Shown here piece by piece: positions 12,023 to 22,958 of a DNA stretch of 64,000 nt. The DNA comes from Megaustenia siamemsis (lineage: Eukaryota; Mollusca; Gastropoda; Stylommatophora; Ariophantidae), in NCBI GenBank assembly GCA_032433765.1, contig JAVIAB010000139.1, positions 42,551,946 to 42,615,945 on the forward strand, written 5' to 3'. How positions within the stretch are numbered: the stretch's first letter is position 1; every line of letters begins with the position of its first letter. A program made the position numbers and the translations under genes. The notes under the pieces are model-generated. The model had not been told where the DNA came from. It saw only the letters and a list, made by a program, of their open reading frames with translations, and did not search any database.

Positions 12023-12036
12023 AGACTTCAGATAGG

Positions 12037-12160
12037 AAATTAAATGCCTTTGAATGCAAATGTATAAGTAGGATTTCAAACGTAACCTCGAAAGAAAACA
12101 TTTCAAATGAAGAGATAAGAGACGGAATCAAAACAAGAATACGTGTCGAGCTTTATAAGA
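12037..12160 (+). mobile_element. nLTR-d-like LINE, right half of split copy
   Basis: It continues the reading of 11140-11206 with 'DRKLNAFECKCISRI' and 'SNEEIRDGIKTRI', the conserved segment between the YGCES motif and the C-terminal basic region. It is cut by SINE-1 at 12161. Confidence 0.6.
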
Positions 12161-12413
12161 GGGAGCCCCGATAGCTCATTAGTTAGTGAACTGGACTACA
12201 AAGGACAAGAGGTCGAGTTCGATCTTAATCAACGGCTTCAGGTTCACTCAGTCTTAAATGGGTACCGGATTTTTTTCTGGGAAAGTAAAGCGGCACGGGC
12301 GTAATACAGACCACATTACCCCAAAAATCAAGTGCCGAAAGTCTGTAAAAAATTATAGTCACTAACACCATATTCCCTATACTCCACTTGGCGTGATATG
12401 GCTCTTTACTTTG
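12161..12413 (+). mobile_element. SINE-1 copy
   Basis: Complete from 'gggagccccgatagctcatt' to the 'tttactttgttctttttg' tail. The B box is altered to 'gagttcgatct', so promoter activity is doubtful. Confidence 0.85.
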
Positions 12414-12523
12414 TTCTTTTTGTTTTTTTACTTTTATCAGAAGAAGGCACTTGAAATATATCATCTGTCCTGTCCTGAGAATGAATAAAGAAAGGCTTCC
12501 CTATCAGACACTCATGTGGAAAC

Positions 12524-13478
12524 TTGCTCCAGGATCCATGCTAATTTTTCCTTGATCCATGCAAATAACTACCCGATCTATGCCACTAACTGTCCGATCC
12601 ATGCTACTAGCAACACGATCGATGCTTCTAGCCCCTCGATCCATGCTACTAGCTTCCCGATCCATGGTAAACACGATCCATGCTTCTAGACCCTCGATCC
12701 ATGCTACTAGCGACACGATCAATGCTTCTAGCAACAAGATCCATGCTTCTAGCAACACGATCCATGCTTCTAGCCCCTCGACCCATGCTACCAGCTTCCC
12801 GCTCCATGGTAAATACAATCACTGCTTTTGGCAACACGATCCATGCTTCTAGCCCCTCGATCCGTGCTACTAGCTTCCCGATCCATGGTAAACACGATCC
12901 ATGCTTCTAGCCTCTCGGTCCATGCTACTAGCAGCATGATCCATGGTAAACATCATCCATGCTACTCGCTTTCCGATCCATGGTAAATACGACCCATGCT
13001 ACTAGCAACACGATCCATGCTACTAGCCCCACAATGCATGCTTCTAGCCCCACGATCTATGCTACTAGCTTCCCGATCCATGTAAAACACGATTCATGCT
13101 TCTAGCCCCTCGATCCATGCTACTAGCAACACGATCCATGCTTCTAGCCCCTCGATCCACACTACTAGCTCCTCGACCTATGCTACTAGTTCCCCGATCC
13201 ACGCTACTAGCTCCCCAACACATATTACTACTAGTTCCCCGATCCATGCTACCTGCTCCCCGACCCATTCTACTAGCTCCCCGATCTTTGCTATTAAGGC
13301 CTCAATCCATGCTACTGGCTCTCCGACCCATGATACTAGCTCCCAAACCAATACTACTAGCCCCCCCCCCCCCGATTCATGCTACTAGCTTATAAACCCA
13401 TACTACTAGCTCACCGACCCATGATACTAGCCTCACCCCTCCCCCACCCCACCCACCCCGACTCAAGCTACTAGCTCC
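12524..13478. repeat. minisatellite, 21-bp unit
   Basis: Unit 'gatccatgctactagcaaca' or 'gatccatgcttctagcccct' plus one base. The period of 7 codons keeps frames open on both strands. The right end drifts into 'cgacccatactactagctcc' units with a poly-C run at 13360-13373. Confidence 0.93.
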
Positions 13479-13580
13479 AAAACAACAACAAGAACAACAA
13501 CAGCGAGAAGAACAAATACACGAAAAACAACAGCAAGAAGAAGAACAACAACAACAACAGAAAGAACAACAGCAACTGGT
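13478..13580. repeat. AAC/AAG/CAG-rich low-complexity run
   Basis: Imperfect trinucleotide repeat of 'aacaacaac', 'aagaag' and 'cagcag' blocks. The Cys/Ser-rich minus frame is an artefact. Confidence 0.8.
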
Positions 13581-13753
13581 CACACAAAAGTTGGAGCAAT
13601 AGTTGTGATATTATTAATGAATTGAGCAGCGCCTAATTAAAATTTATAGTAAAAGGGCGCAACCAAGAAGGAATCTCTCCAACAATAGCGCTAAAGTTGG
13701 ATAGTTCATCTTCAATAAAGAGATCCATCATCCATCAGTGTGGATGCAATATA

Positions 13754-13958
13754 TGTTTACAGCACTCGGAAAAATTGACAAATAATCAACAACAGAGAAA
13801 AATATGGACCAAAGCAGGATCGAACCCATACTCAGTGGCACAGCGTCTTGCCACGAAAAGCCAAACGCCAGGAACACCCTCTTCCTCTGAATTGATTCGC
13901 TGATTATCGCCTCGGAAGTTTCCTTCTATATTAATATTCATTTATTATTATTTGTCTC
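13754..13958 (-). mobile_element. SINE-2 copy with 13-bp target duplication
   Basis: A 205-bp element flanked by 'tggatgcaatata' (13741-13753 and 13959-13971). The minus strand has a B-box 'gggttcgatcc' and an A-box-like segment about 50 bases before it. The far end reads 'ttattattatttgtctc' on the plus strand. The same family is at 14571-14757 and 33123-33352. Confidence 0.75.
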
Positions 13959-14276
13959 TGGATGCAATATACTCGGCTACGGCGAAGATGAGGTAGACCG
14001 AGGAAAATCGGATGAATAAAGAAGGTAGTTGCAGAGATTAATAGTGTGCAGAGGTGTAGCTAAGGATTTCAGCGCCCCGGGAACAAAGTCAGTTTTCGAG
14101 CCCTTCTAGCCCCTCGTGACAAGGTGTGAGCCAGAAGGAGATCCGCTATGCTCTCCCGAAAACTGTTGAGTTTTAAAACATGAAAATCTGCATTTTGTGG
14201 CGTATTTTTATGGTATGAAGAGGATGAACAAGTAAAATAATGAAGGCGATAATGGTCGATTCGGCGCCCCCAGATG

Positions 14277-14532
14277 GGGAGCCGCGATAGCTCAGTGGTT
14301 AGTGAGCTGGACTACAAAGGACAAGAGGCCGGGTTCGATCCTGACCGACGGCTTCCGGGTTCACCCAGCCTTAAATGGGTACCGGATTTTTTCTGGGAAA
14401 GTAGAGCGGCACGGGCGTAATACCGACCACATTACCCCAAAAATCATGTGCCGGATATCTAAAATTGATGGTCACTAACACCATATTCCCTATACGCTAC
14501 TTGGCGTGACGGTGGCTTTTTTTTTTTACTGT
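14277..14532 (+). mobile_element. SINE-1 copy, complete, with target duplication
   Basis: 256 bp, flanked by the 11-bp duplication 'gcccccagatg' (14266-14276 and 14533-14543). It keeps A box 'tagctcagtggttagtga', B box 'gggttcgatcc' and an oligo-T tail. It lies inside the hAT-type MITE. Confidence 0.92.
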
Positions 14533-14570
14533 GCCCCCAGATGCTGCGTACGGGGGACAGATGTTCCGCA

Positions 14571-14757
14571 AATCATAGGAGGAAGAGGTATGTTTTACAG
14601 CGCTCAGAAAACATGACAAATAAACAACAGAAAAAAAACAAAGAACAATATATGGTCCGAAGCAGGATAGAACCCGTACTACTAGGCACTGCGCCTTGAC
14701 ACGATAAGCCGAACGCAAGGGAACACTGCCACTCAGCAAACTAAAAAATCAGCTATC
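14571..14757 (-). mobile_element. SINE-2 copy
   Basis: It shares 'aatcataggaggaag', 'caaagaacaatatatggtc' and 'gaagcaggat' with the 33.1-kb copy, and the tRNA-like B-box 'gggttctatcc' on the minus strand. No clean target duplication was found. Confidence 0.65.
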
Positions 14758-14992
14758 GTGGACGATGTCTTTCACGCAGGTGTTCTCATAACTATAGCAT
14801 AGGGTTACTGTCACAGCTCGGGAATAAATTGTATTTCTGTACTTTCCTATTAAGACAAGTATCTCCCGGTAGGGCTGAATACTTGTGTTGCAGACAAACA
14901 TTTATAGGACGAAACTGCAAGAATTGTAGTTTTCAGTTGTTTTTGACAGATATTCCCCCATGCCCTTTTCTAGCTACGCCACTGATAGTATG

Positions 14993-15300
14993 GGGCTAGA
15001 CTTGAAGCACCGTGTGAACAATAACTTTTGGCCGTCCAAAGTGGAAAATGTTGCTTTGAACAAAGACGACCGACCGAAACCGTGTCGGCCCCTAACTGTC
15101 GGTCAAGCAAATGAAGTTCGTTTTGGATCACTAAGTTATAGCTCTTGTGGTTTAGACTATTTTGCTACCTACCCCCCCCCCCCCCCCAATTCAACTGCTG
15201 ACGGTTGAGCTCTCCGTACAAACTGCCTACTTTCTCCTATGGTTTAGTGTACGTCTGCTTCTTACGAGCTATCATTAGACAAGGAGATATGAAAAAAAAA
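14993..15300. other. no gene seen; poly-C run
   Basis: Unassigned sequence with a C15-type run at about 15171-15187. Frames are open only briefly. Confidence 0.5.
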
Positions 15301-15304
15301 TTTT

Positions 15305-15605
15305 TTTTTTATTGTATGGATAAAGCTGTACGTAATTAATGGATGACACAAATTTCAACGATGTTTCGGCTCAATAGGCTTTCAGCAGGAACAACAAACA
15401 CACATATATGTAAGTGAATAAATTTAGCCCTGCATAGCTAACTAATAATGAAGTATCTAAAACAAAACAATTTCCAACTAGAATGAGAAATACAAATGAA
15501 AATATCCCCCTACGTATTGCGCTGTGGCCAGAGGGAAAATGATCGAGGGCTAGTCCGCGCAGGATACCCGGTTTTAGCTGTAACCATACAATTTTTAAAC
15601 ATTTT
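15305..15605 (-). mobile_element. ribozyme-bearing repeat, copy E2
   Basis: The left end ('tggataaagctgtacgta') precedes the minus-strand hammerhead-like motif. The right end at 15570-15600 has a plus-strand 'agctgtaaccatacaa', the same block that follows the motif in other copies. The element thus looks like an inverted-terminal structure about 300 bp long. Confidence 0.4.
15341..15397 (-). ncRNA. hammerhead-ribozyme-like motif (H2)
   Basis: Minus strand: 'CTGCTGA' (A6 changed to C), stem II AGCC/AGCC-type region with partial pairing, then 'GAAA'. Stem III is ACA/TGT, followed by C. Against H1 (ACG/CGT) the third stem III pair has changed on both sides, which argues for a conserved RNA fold. 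Stem I pairing was not demonstrated. Confidence 0.45.
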
Positions 15606-15821
15606 TTTTTCAATAAATTACAATCAGCTTTAATGCAGTTTCACATTTTTATGCAATAAATACATTTTTTTGCCTTGTCCACTATTATTAGACAAACCAT
15701 TTTTTTTTTTAAATGAACAGAAATGTTTTGTTCCCCCTAAAAGAAAATACTGTCTACAAATCATAGACAGTTATAAGAAATCATGAAAATCTGGAAAAGG
15801 GTGGTAGAGAAAGTATTATTC

Positions 15822-15950
15822 ATCATCATTTAGTCTCGGCATCGAAGGTTGGCTGGCTACCATGGATCGCCATCCCGCTCTGACTCTTGCTTTGATGGTG
15901 CAGGTTGTCATAGGCTGACTTGTCCATATTTTGATGTTACTCGTCCTTGT
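15822..15950 (-). mobile_element. nLTR-c LINE 3' end
   Basis: Short 5'-truncated copy: 'ggcatcgaaggttggctggc' and 'tttgatggtgcaggttgtca' match the 3' ends at 42.8 and 56.7 kb. The (ATC)n tail lies at its left. Confidence 0.75.
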
Positions 15951-18192
15951 TAGAAATCATTATTAATAAAAGAATTACAACTATAAAGCCACAACAGACA
16001 CATTTTCATTGGACATATACTATCAAAGAAGACCTGGAGAACAAGTAACAAAAGTGAAGGTTCGAGACCAAGAGAATGCAAAGAATGTAGATAGATAAGA
16101 CTTGAGAGACAGAAAGATCAAGCGATAAGAGAACAAAGGCCATGAGAATAATAAAATATTCAAACAGATAATAGTAGTTGATGGAGCTGAGTCTCACTAC
16201 CACAGGGCATATCACGTGACAGTGATAAATTATTCGTAATGCTTCCTCTACATATAGATTCGCTGTCTTAACGTTTATTTGATAATCCCACGGTGTTTTT
16301 TTTTATATTATATTTACATTTTAAATCCGCACTTTATTGCGTTAATTTGCTGGTATTCTACCTTTGTCATCTGTCATATCATTCGTTTTTTGATCGTTTT
16401 TTTTTTTTTTCATTGTGCTCAAACGCATTTATAGAATGCAAATTTCACAATGCCTTAATTAAATTATTGAATTTTCTTTAGCTAAAATTAAATTCAATAG
16501 ATTTTAAAAATCATTTTTTTACAACAATTAATGACAATAAAACTTACATCAAAAATAAAATTAAGCATTCCTCGTAATTAAAAAAAAATTCATCTTCCCT
16601 ACCTTTTACTTTTATTGTTCGTTCCACATAGTGCAAGCAAAGCTGTCATTTATCTTCTGATTGAGTTGGGTGGACAAATATAGAACAGACTGACATAGAT
16701 ACCACTTCCTAGGCTCCCATTATCGCTCACCAGGGAACCATTACGACCATAACATGAGCAATACAATCACACAAACTGTAGGGGTATATCTTTTTTGTTT
16801 TCTCATATAGAAAATCAATAACTAATCGTGAAATGAAACGCTAAGAATGGCCATATAACAGAATTAACCCAGCATCACATAACATCACCCATTAGTTTCC
16901 ATTCACTTGCGTTTTTTTTTTTTCAATATTTATATTGATTTTTTTTTTTGGTTGATATATTAACACGTTTCATCAGCTCTGTATTATTGTGCCCATTCAC
17001 GACTCGTGTATAATTCATTCATTCATTATCCATCGGGCTTTGTTTTCCCATCTCCCTACACAAATAATGACACTTCCTTTGACACTTCCTCTTTGCTCGT
17101 AAACTGCTCCCACCACATCCCCCCCTCTCCCCGTCAATACACGCATTACCAAAGTATCGATTGGTTGATCGTGTTTATTACTGGTTGACCGGCGTCATTG
17201 GCAACGAACTGAAGGAGAAGGAGTCGTCAGCAGAAATACTACTTTTCTTTTTTCCTGTGCACAATATTTGGCAAAGAGGATTTAGAAAATATGACACCTT
17301 ATAATGGAGAGGATATATGCAGGACATGACAAACGATACGCGGGAGTCGGTATAAAGTAAATGGAAGTATTGAATTGAGAACACGGATCCTATATACCGG
17401 AAGAAAACATATTTCCATAACCTCGAGAGTCATTGGGGCACTACCGGCAGATTTCGTGAACTTTTTTCCGTATCTTTCTAGCTTCAACAATTCGTTTGGA
17501 TTCTACAAAGTCGAGGCCTATCCATTCTTTCGTGCTATATTTTCATCTTCTTCTCTGCCTAGCTGTCCTTTTCGCTCTTTTCACAGTTCCTCGCAGACTG
17601 GTCTTAGAGAATAAACTTACAACAATTAGAACATAATATGCATGCAAAAGTGGAAATTATCGATCGGGCGTGATCTTACATTGGCTAATGGTACAGCCAA
17701 TGAAAAAAGAGGAGGAGGTTTTTAAATGTATACATATCGTACGTCGCCCTAAATCCTATTTTTTTTTTTTTTATGTTGAATACAACACAACGAAATTCGT
17801 TATTTAAATAAACTCCTTAGAAACAAAACAGCAAATGTAACAAAATAATAAATGCTATATAAATAAGTAACTTTATTGTTTTTTTCGTCGTTATAAAAAA
17901 TAGGTACAAAATGTACTAACTACCTTCTAATACAAATTTTCACCAGCAGACGTCCTTAACATTAACAGTCTCAACTAGGGACGATGTTAACTATAGAGGT
18001 GTCCTGAGCAGCTGGATGATAGTAAGGGCGCTGACAATTCCTAAAGCGTAAAGCGTCGCTACAAAATATAAGCGACCCTGCTCTTTGGAAGTGCCAATGC
18101 TAGAAAGTAATTGTTGCAACGTATGGGTTTAGTCTGTCCATTTGAGAACGTTGTCTGTTTTATTTTAAGTGCCAAACTGAATATCTGAGGGT
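15951..18192. other. 2.2 kb without supported gene
   Basis: AT-rich with many oligo-T runs (16291, 16399, 16911, 17759). Both strands of 17299-17614 are open for 60-80 codons, but they have no ATG context, splice signals or recognised motif, so I do not call an exon. Confidence 0.5.
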
Positions 18193-18203
18193 ACAGACAT
18201 ATA

Positions 18204-18460
18204 ACAAGGGAGCCGCGGCAGCTCAGTGGTTAGTAAACTGAACTACAAAGGACAAGGGGTAGGGTTCGATCCCAACCGATGGCTTCCGGTTTACCCAGCC
18301 TTAAATGGGTACCGGATTTTTTGCTGGGAAAGTGAAGCGGCACGGGCGTAATACCGACCACATTACCCCAAAAATCATGTGCTGAAGGTCTGTAAAATGT
18401 ATGGTCAAATACACCATATTCCCCATACGCCACTTGGCGTGACGGGGTACTTTACTTTAC
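18204..18460 (+). mobile_element. SINE-1 copy, complete, with target duplication
   Basis: 257 bp. Flanked by the 11-bp duplication 'acagacatata' (18193-18203 and 18461-18471). Head 'gggagccgcggcagctcagt', B box 'gggttcgatccc', tail 'ggggtactttacttt'. Confidence 0.92.
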
Positions 18461-18660
18461 ACAGACATATATATATATAACACGATCTACAGGCCTTATT
18501 TAGACAGCTCTATAAGACATAGTATCAGGCAAAAGAAGATAACGTAGACAGAAGAAGAGACGGGAAGATAACAGGCGAGAATAGACAAGATTAACCTTCA
18601 TCACATCTCAGAAAGTAGTTTTTTAATCGTGAATATTGGGAGAATGATATTTTTAATTTT

Positions 18661-19195
18661 AATGCCATGAAAAATATACTAACATCACAACAAATAACAC
18701 CAGGGCTAAAACTAAGAATAGCAAAATGTTACATCTTCTCAATGTTCCTGTATGGTGCAGAAACATGGAAATTAGACCAGAAAACAGAACAGAACATAGA
18801 AGCCTTTGAAATGTGGATTTATAGAAGAATAGGTAGAATTGAATGGAAAGAAAAGAAAACAAACGATGAAGTTTTAAAACAACATAAAATGAAAAGAGAA
18901 CTACTAAACACAATTGGAACAAGACAAATGAAATTTTTGGGGCATGTTAAAAGACACAACAGCCTAATTTATTGGAAATAAAATATATAAAATATAAAAT
19001 AATATAAAATATTGGAAAGGAAAATACAAGGTAAAAGAGGCAGACCAAGACTAACATGGACGAGTAACATCAAAAGATGGACACGGCAACCTATGACAAT
19101 CTGCACCATCAAACCAAGAGACAGTGGAATGGCGCTCCATGGTAGCCAACATTCGATGCGGAGACGGCACTCAATGATGATGATGATTGGGAGAA
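18661..19195 (+). mobile_element. nLTR-c LINE 3' end, interrupted
   Basis: It encodes 'MKNILTSQQITPGLKLRI', 'FLYGAETW', 'EMWIYRRIGRI' and 'MKFLGHVKRH', the segment after the reverse transcriptase. An AT-rich slippage at about 18970-19010 breaks the frame before 'GKRGRPRLTW'. It ends in a (GAT)n tail. Enzyme core domains are missing. Confidence 0.85.
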
Positions 19196-19446
19196 AATTG
19201 TGACGACGTGGCCAAGAGAGCTCCAATTGCCGTCAGAGTGCCGTGACTATTGAAACAAATGGTTGTGTCTACTTCAGTGAGATTAGCATGTAAGGAAACT
19301 TTAATGTTGTCATGCGCTCATCGTCTTATATAATATATCATCTCTCTTTTTCGTCTCTCAGTTAATATACTCTCAATTATTGATCTCTCAAAGTCATCAT
19401 AACGGTTTATATTATGTGGATAAGAAAAAATACTAAACTGCCATGT

Positions 19447-20055
19447 ACTCATCATCATCATGTGCCATACCGGTTGGCGTAAGCGATCATGTCCTTGCAC
19501 TATCTTATATCCACCGTGTATGGTTATCAATTCTGTTGTTGACTGTTTTCCATGCCATGACACCAAGCTATCTAGTATCTTCTCTCTTTGTCGTCCGCGA
19601 TCTTTCTTTCCATGCATTTTGCCAATTGTAACAGAGTTTTCCAACTTTCCACTTCTCCAGATGTGCCCGAAAAAATGCTGATTGTTTCTTTGTGATGTTT
19701 TTTAGGAGCTCCCTTCTGTGTTGGCCTCTTTCAGAATTCCCTTGTTGGCCTTTTTAGCTGTCCAGGAAAATTTCAACATTCTTCTGAGAAATCCCATTAG
19801 ATAAATCTGAAACAATACAACGCGTCAAATACCTGGGCACACTAACAACATCAGATGGAAGATGCCCATAGAAATAAAAATCAGAATAGTGGAGGCCAAA
19901 ATTGCATTTCAGAAAATGAAAAACGTCTTATGCAACAAGTCTATGTCAATAAATATGAGAAAGAGAGTTCATGAGTGTTACATAGAGCCCGTTCTGACTT
20001 ATGGAAGCGAAGCATAGTCAGTAAACAAACAAATGAAAAGACGATTAGAGGAATT
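19447..20055 (-). mobile_element. nLTR-b LINE 3' end with 5' inversion
   Basis: 19447-19804 is a minus-strand 3' end with (ATC)n at its left. 19807-20055 is the plus strand of the segment lying just upstream in the element ('TYGSEA', 'NKQMKRRLE'). The outer end of the inverted part adjoins, in element order, the start of the minus part. This is the arrangement expected from twin priming during LINE insertion. Confidence 0.75.
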
Positions 20056-20415
20056 AATATAGGAAATGTTATAAAATTATTATAGGAATTGTTTTAAAAT
20101 TATTATAGGAATTGTTTTAAATTATTAATATAGGAATTGTTATAAAATTATTATAAGAATTGTTTTAAAATTATTATAGGAATTGTTTTAAAATTATTAA
20201 TATAGGAAATGTTATACAATTATTATAGGAATTGTTTTAAAATTATTAATATAGGAAATATTATAAAATTATTATAGGAATTGTTTTAAATTATTATAGT
20301 TGTTTTAAATTAATATAGGAATTGTTATAATATTATTATAGGAATTGTTTTAAATTATTATAGGAATTACACTATTACTGTTATATGAATTGTTATAGAA
20401 TTAATGTAGGGATTG
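20053..20415. repeat. AT-rich tandem repeat, about 23-bp unit
   Basis: Unit 'ataggaattgttttaaaatt' plus 'att', alternating with 'ataggaaatgttataaaatt' variants. It begins at the outer end of the inverted LINE segment. Confidence 0.9.
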
Positions 20416-20777
20416 TTATAGAATTCTGCGAAGCTGCAGTAAAGTGGGCGATTGGTGAATACAGTGGGGATATAAAACATGTTTGCTGACATTTAGTTGT
20501 AATTTAAAAAAAAAACAATTTGTTAATGTTTTAGCACCAGGATAACGTTGTTGGTTTTTGGATGGAGTTATCGCACTTACAATTGTAAACTGCTTAATAA
20601 GTGCACCTAGTTCAGACTTCTTCATACATTTTTATCTTAATTCAATTGTTTTCTAATATAAATCAAAACTACGAATGACATGGAAATTAAATTAACTTTT
20701 AATGAAGCATGCGTGCTCAATGCTTAGGAACCGTCAGGTAAGTTAGACCGTGCAAAGTTAACACAATTTTTCTCTAC
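20416..20777. other. no gene seen
   Basis: Unassigned AT-rich sequence between the tandem repeat and the SINE-1 pair. Confidence 0.5.
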
Positions 20778-20790
20778 TTTATTTTATAAA

Positions 20791-21049
20791 TGGAACCGCA
20801 ATAGCTCAGTGGTTAGTGAACGGGATTACAAAGGACAAGAGGTAGGGTTCGATCCCAACCGACGGCTTGCGGTTCACCCAGCCTATATGGGTTCCTGATT
20901 TTTTTCTGGGAAAGTAAAGCAGCACGGGCGTAATACCGACCACATTACCCCAAAAATCATGTGCCGAAGGTCTGTAACATTTATGGTCACTACACCATAT
21001 TCCCTATACGCCACTTGGCGTGACGGGGGCATTTTACTTTTTTTTAAAT
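20791..21049 (+). mobile_element. SINE-1 copy, first of an adjacent pair
   Basis: Flanked by the 13-bp duplication 'tttattttataaa' (20778-20790 and 21050-21062). The second copy starts immediately after the right duplicate, so the AT-rich target was probably used twice. Confidence 0.88.
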
Positions 21050-21062
21050 TTTATTTTATAAA

Positions 21063-21322
21063 ATGGAGCCGCTTTAGCTCAGTGGTTAGTGAACTAAACT
21101 ATAGAGGACCAGTGGTTGGGTTCGATCCAGTTCACGGTCTCATAGTATAATACAGCCGTAAATGGGTACAGATTTTTTTTCTTGGAAAGTAGAGCGGCCT
21201 GATATGATATCGAACACATTAATTCATAAAATGTGCCGTTGGTCGTTGAAAAATATTGACACAGCCACCACATTCCCTATACAACCTGAACGGGTGAAGA
21301 GAACCTTTTACTTTTCTTATTA
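21063..21322 (+). mobile_element. SINE-1 copy, diverged second member of pair
   Basis: The head 'tggagccgctttagctcagt' and B box 'gggttcgatcc' are kept, but the body carries many substitutions ('gatatgatatcgaacacatt'). It may be an older subfamily. Confidence 0.75.
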
Positions 21323-21595
21323 TTACTGTGTAAAAGGGGGGGGGGAACGTTAACTGTAGCTTTTCGATTCTATGAGGAGCCAGTCCTGTCTTAGAGAGGT
21401 GAAACATGGACAATCGAATAGCAGACAATAAAAAAATTTAGATAACACTGAGATGTTTTACGGAAGAAACTTGAGAATATTATATGCAGCTAAAATGAGC
21501 AAACAGACAGTTCTTTTGAATTTGAAATCACAAAGAGGGCTTATGACCAACATCAGGAAATAATAGTTGTACTCTTTCTGGCCTTTCATCAGGTG

Positions 21596-22768
21596 CCCTA
21601 CTGGTTGGCATAGGCGATCATGTCCTTTCACAACTCTTTGTCCACAGTACGTCTGATCAATTATGTTGTTGACTGTTTACCGTGTCATAACACCAAGCTA
21701 TTTAGTATCTTCTCTCTTTGTCGTCCGCGATATCTCTTTCTTTGTAATTTGTAGCAAGTATTTTAACTTTCCTCTTCTCAAGATGTATCCATAAATTGTC
21801 GTTTGTCACTAGACTTCCTATATATTTAAATTCCTCTTGTTATTTTAGTTGTCTGCCGTCCATCGTTATGTTGATATTTTATTTCTTTTTTTGCGATATT
21901 CATGACTTCTGTTTGATTGATGTTCGTTTTCATGTTTTATTTAGTGCCGTTAAGTCTATTTAAGTGTTCTTGTAGGGCTTCTATTTGTCCATGTATTAGT
22001 GCCTGATCGTCCGCAAATAGAAGCTCGTTAATCTCCTCTACCTTCGATAGGTCGGTTAACTTACATATGTAGTCCATGCAAGTAATAAACAATAGGGGAG
22101 ACAGTACACACCCGTGTCTTATCTTTCTGATCTAACTTCAAAGTAATCTGCGTAGCCTGCTGCTGTTCTGACTGTGCAGCGGCTGTTGATGTAAGTAAAA
22201 AGTAAAGAGCCCCCGTAACGCCAAGTGGCGTATAGGGAATATGGTGTTAGTGACCATAAATTTTACAGACCTTCAGCACATGATTTTTGGAGTAATGTAG
22301 TCGGTATTACGTCCGTGCCGCTTTACATTCCCAGAAAAAATCTGGTACCCATTTAAGGCTGGGTGAACTCGGAAGCCGTCGGTTGGGATCGAACCCTACC
22401 TCTTGTCCTTTGTAGTCCAGCGGTTGTTGATGTAGAGATTTTTAATTCGGTTGGTTAGTTGTTGGCTTACTCGGAATGTTGTTAGTATCCCCCATAGTTG
22501 TTCTCTCTTTTCTCAGGCAAATATTTTTACTTGGTCAATGAAAGTTATGTATGGTGAATAGTGCGTCAATACATCCTATATGTTTTTTCGGAATCCCATT
22601 TGAGAATAGCTAAACTGTAGTTCTATTATTGGCCTGAGCTTTTTTCCCCATAATTTTGACGTATAACTTTCCCCACGTGGCAGAGAAGGGAGATACCTCT
22701 ATATTGATTTCTGAATTTCTTTTTCCATATTGGTACGATGAATGCCTCTTGCCAGTATTCTGAGGTTG
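21596..22768 (-). mobile_element. nLTR-b LINE with reverse transcriptase part
   Basis: Minus-strand copy. The C-terminal basic segment at 21600-21790 is joined by a deletion to the reverse transcriptase region. The catalytic box reads 'LLFADDQ' with FADD at 22006-22017, and 'VLSPLLFITCMDYICK' lies upstream of it in the protein. These are polymerase motifs of non-LTR retrotransposons. Stops and frameshifts make it a pseudogene. SINE-1 sits inside at 22194-22417. Confidence 0.85.
22194..22417 (-). mobile_element. SINE-1 copy, 5'-truncated, inside a LINE
   Basis: It lacks about the first 30 bases of the head, including the A box. A target duplication 'cggctgttgatgta' / 'cggttgttgatgta' ends at 22193 and 22434. 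The oligo-T tail is short ('tactttttactt'). The truncation is typical of incomplete reverse transcription. Confidence 0.9.
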
Positions 22769-22958
22769 TCTAAATACTAGGAAAATACAGGGAAAGAGAT
22801 ATCGCGGAATTCAAAGAGAGAAGATACCATATAGCCTGATGTCATGGTATGGGAAACATTCAAAAACGAAACTGATACGACGTTCTGTGAATAGAAAATT
22901 GTGGAAGGACATAATCGCCTACGCCAACCGGTATGGCACATGATCATGATGATGAGCT
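22769..22958 (+). mobile_element. nLTR-b LINE 3' end
   Basis: It runs from 'atacagggaaagagatatcg' to 'cgccaaccggtatggcacat' with a 'gatcatgatgatga' tail. It lies back to back with the preceding minus-strand copy, each with its own tail, so two insertions are likely. Confidence 0.75.

Larger units (their letters stand above)
14049..14984. mobile_element. hAT-type MITE carrying two SINEs
   Basis: The ends form imperfect inverted repeats: 'cagaggtgtagcta' on the left against 'tagctacgccactg' on the right. The flanks are an 8-bp near-duplication, 'atagtgtg' (14041-14048) and 'atagtatg' (14985-14992). Eight-base duplications and CAG-type ends are the hAT signature. No transposase is present. A SINE-1 and a SINE-2 were later inserted inside. 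Confidence 0.6.

Noticed and set aside
12504..13395. Met/Arg/Ser-rich frames on both strands
   Set aside because: 21-bp minisatellite in codon register; composition is repeat-driven.
17299..17614. Possible exon open on both strands
   Set aside because: No splice signals, conserved motif or start context could be pointed to.
20800..20875. tRNA gene candidate (A and B boxes)
   Set aside because: The tRNA-like head is part of SINE-1, present in ten copies with the same non-tRNA body and target duplications.
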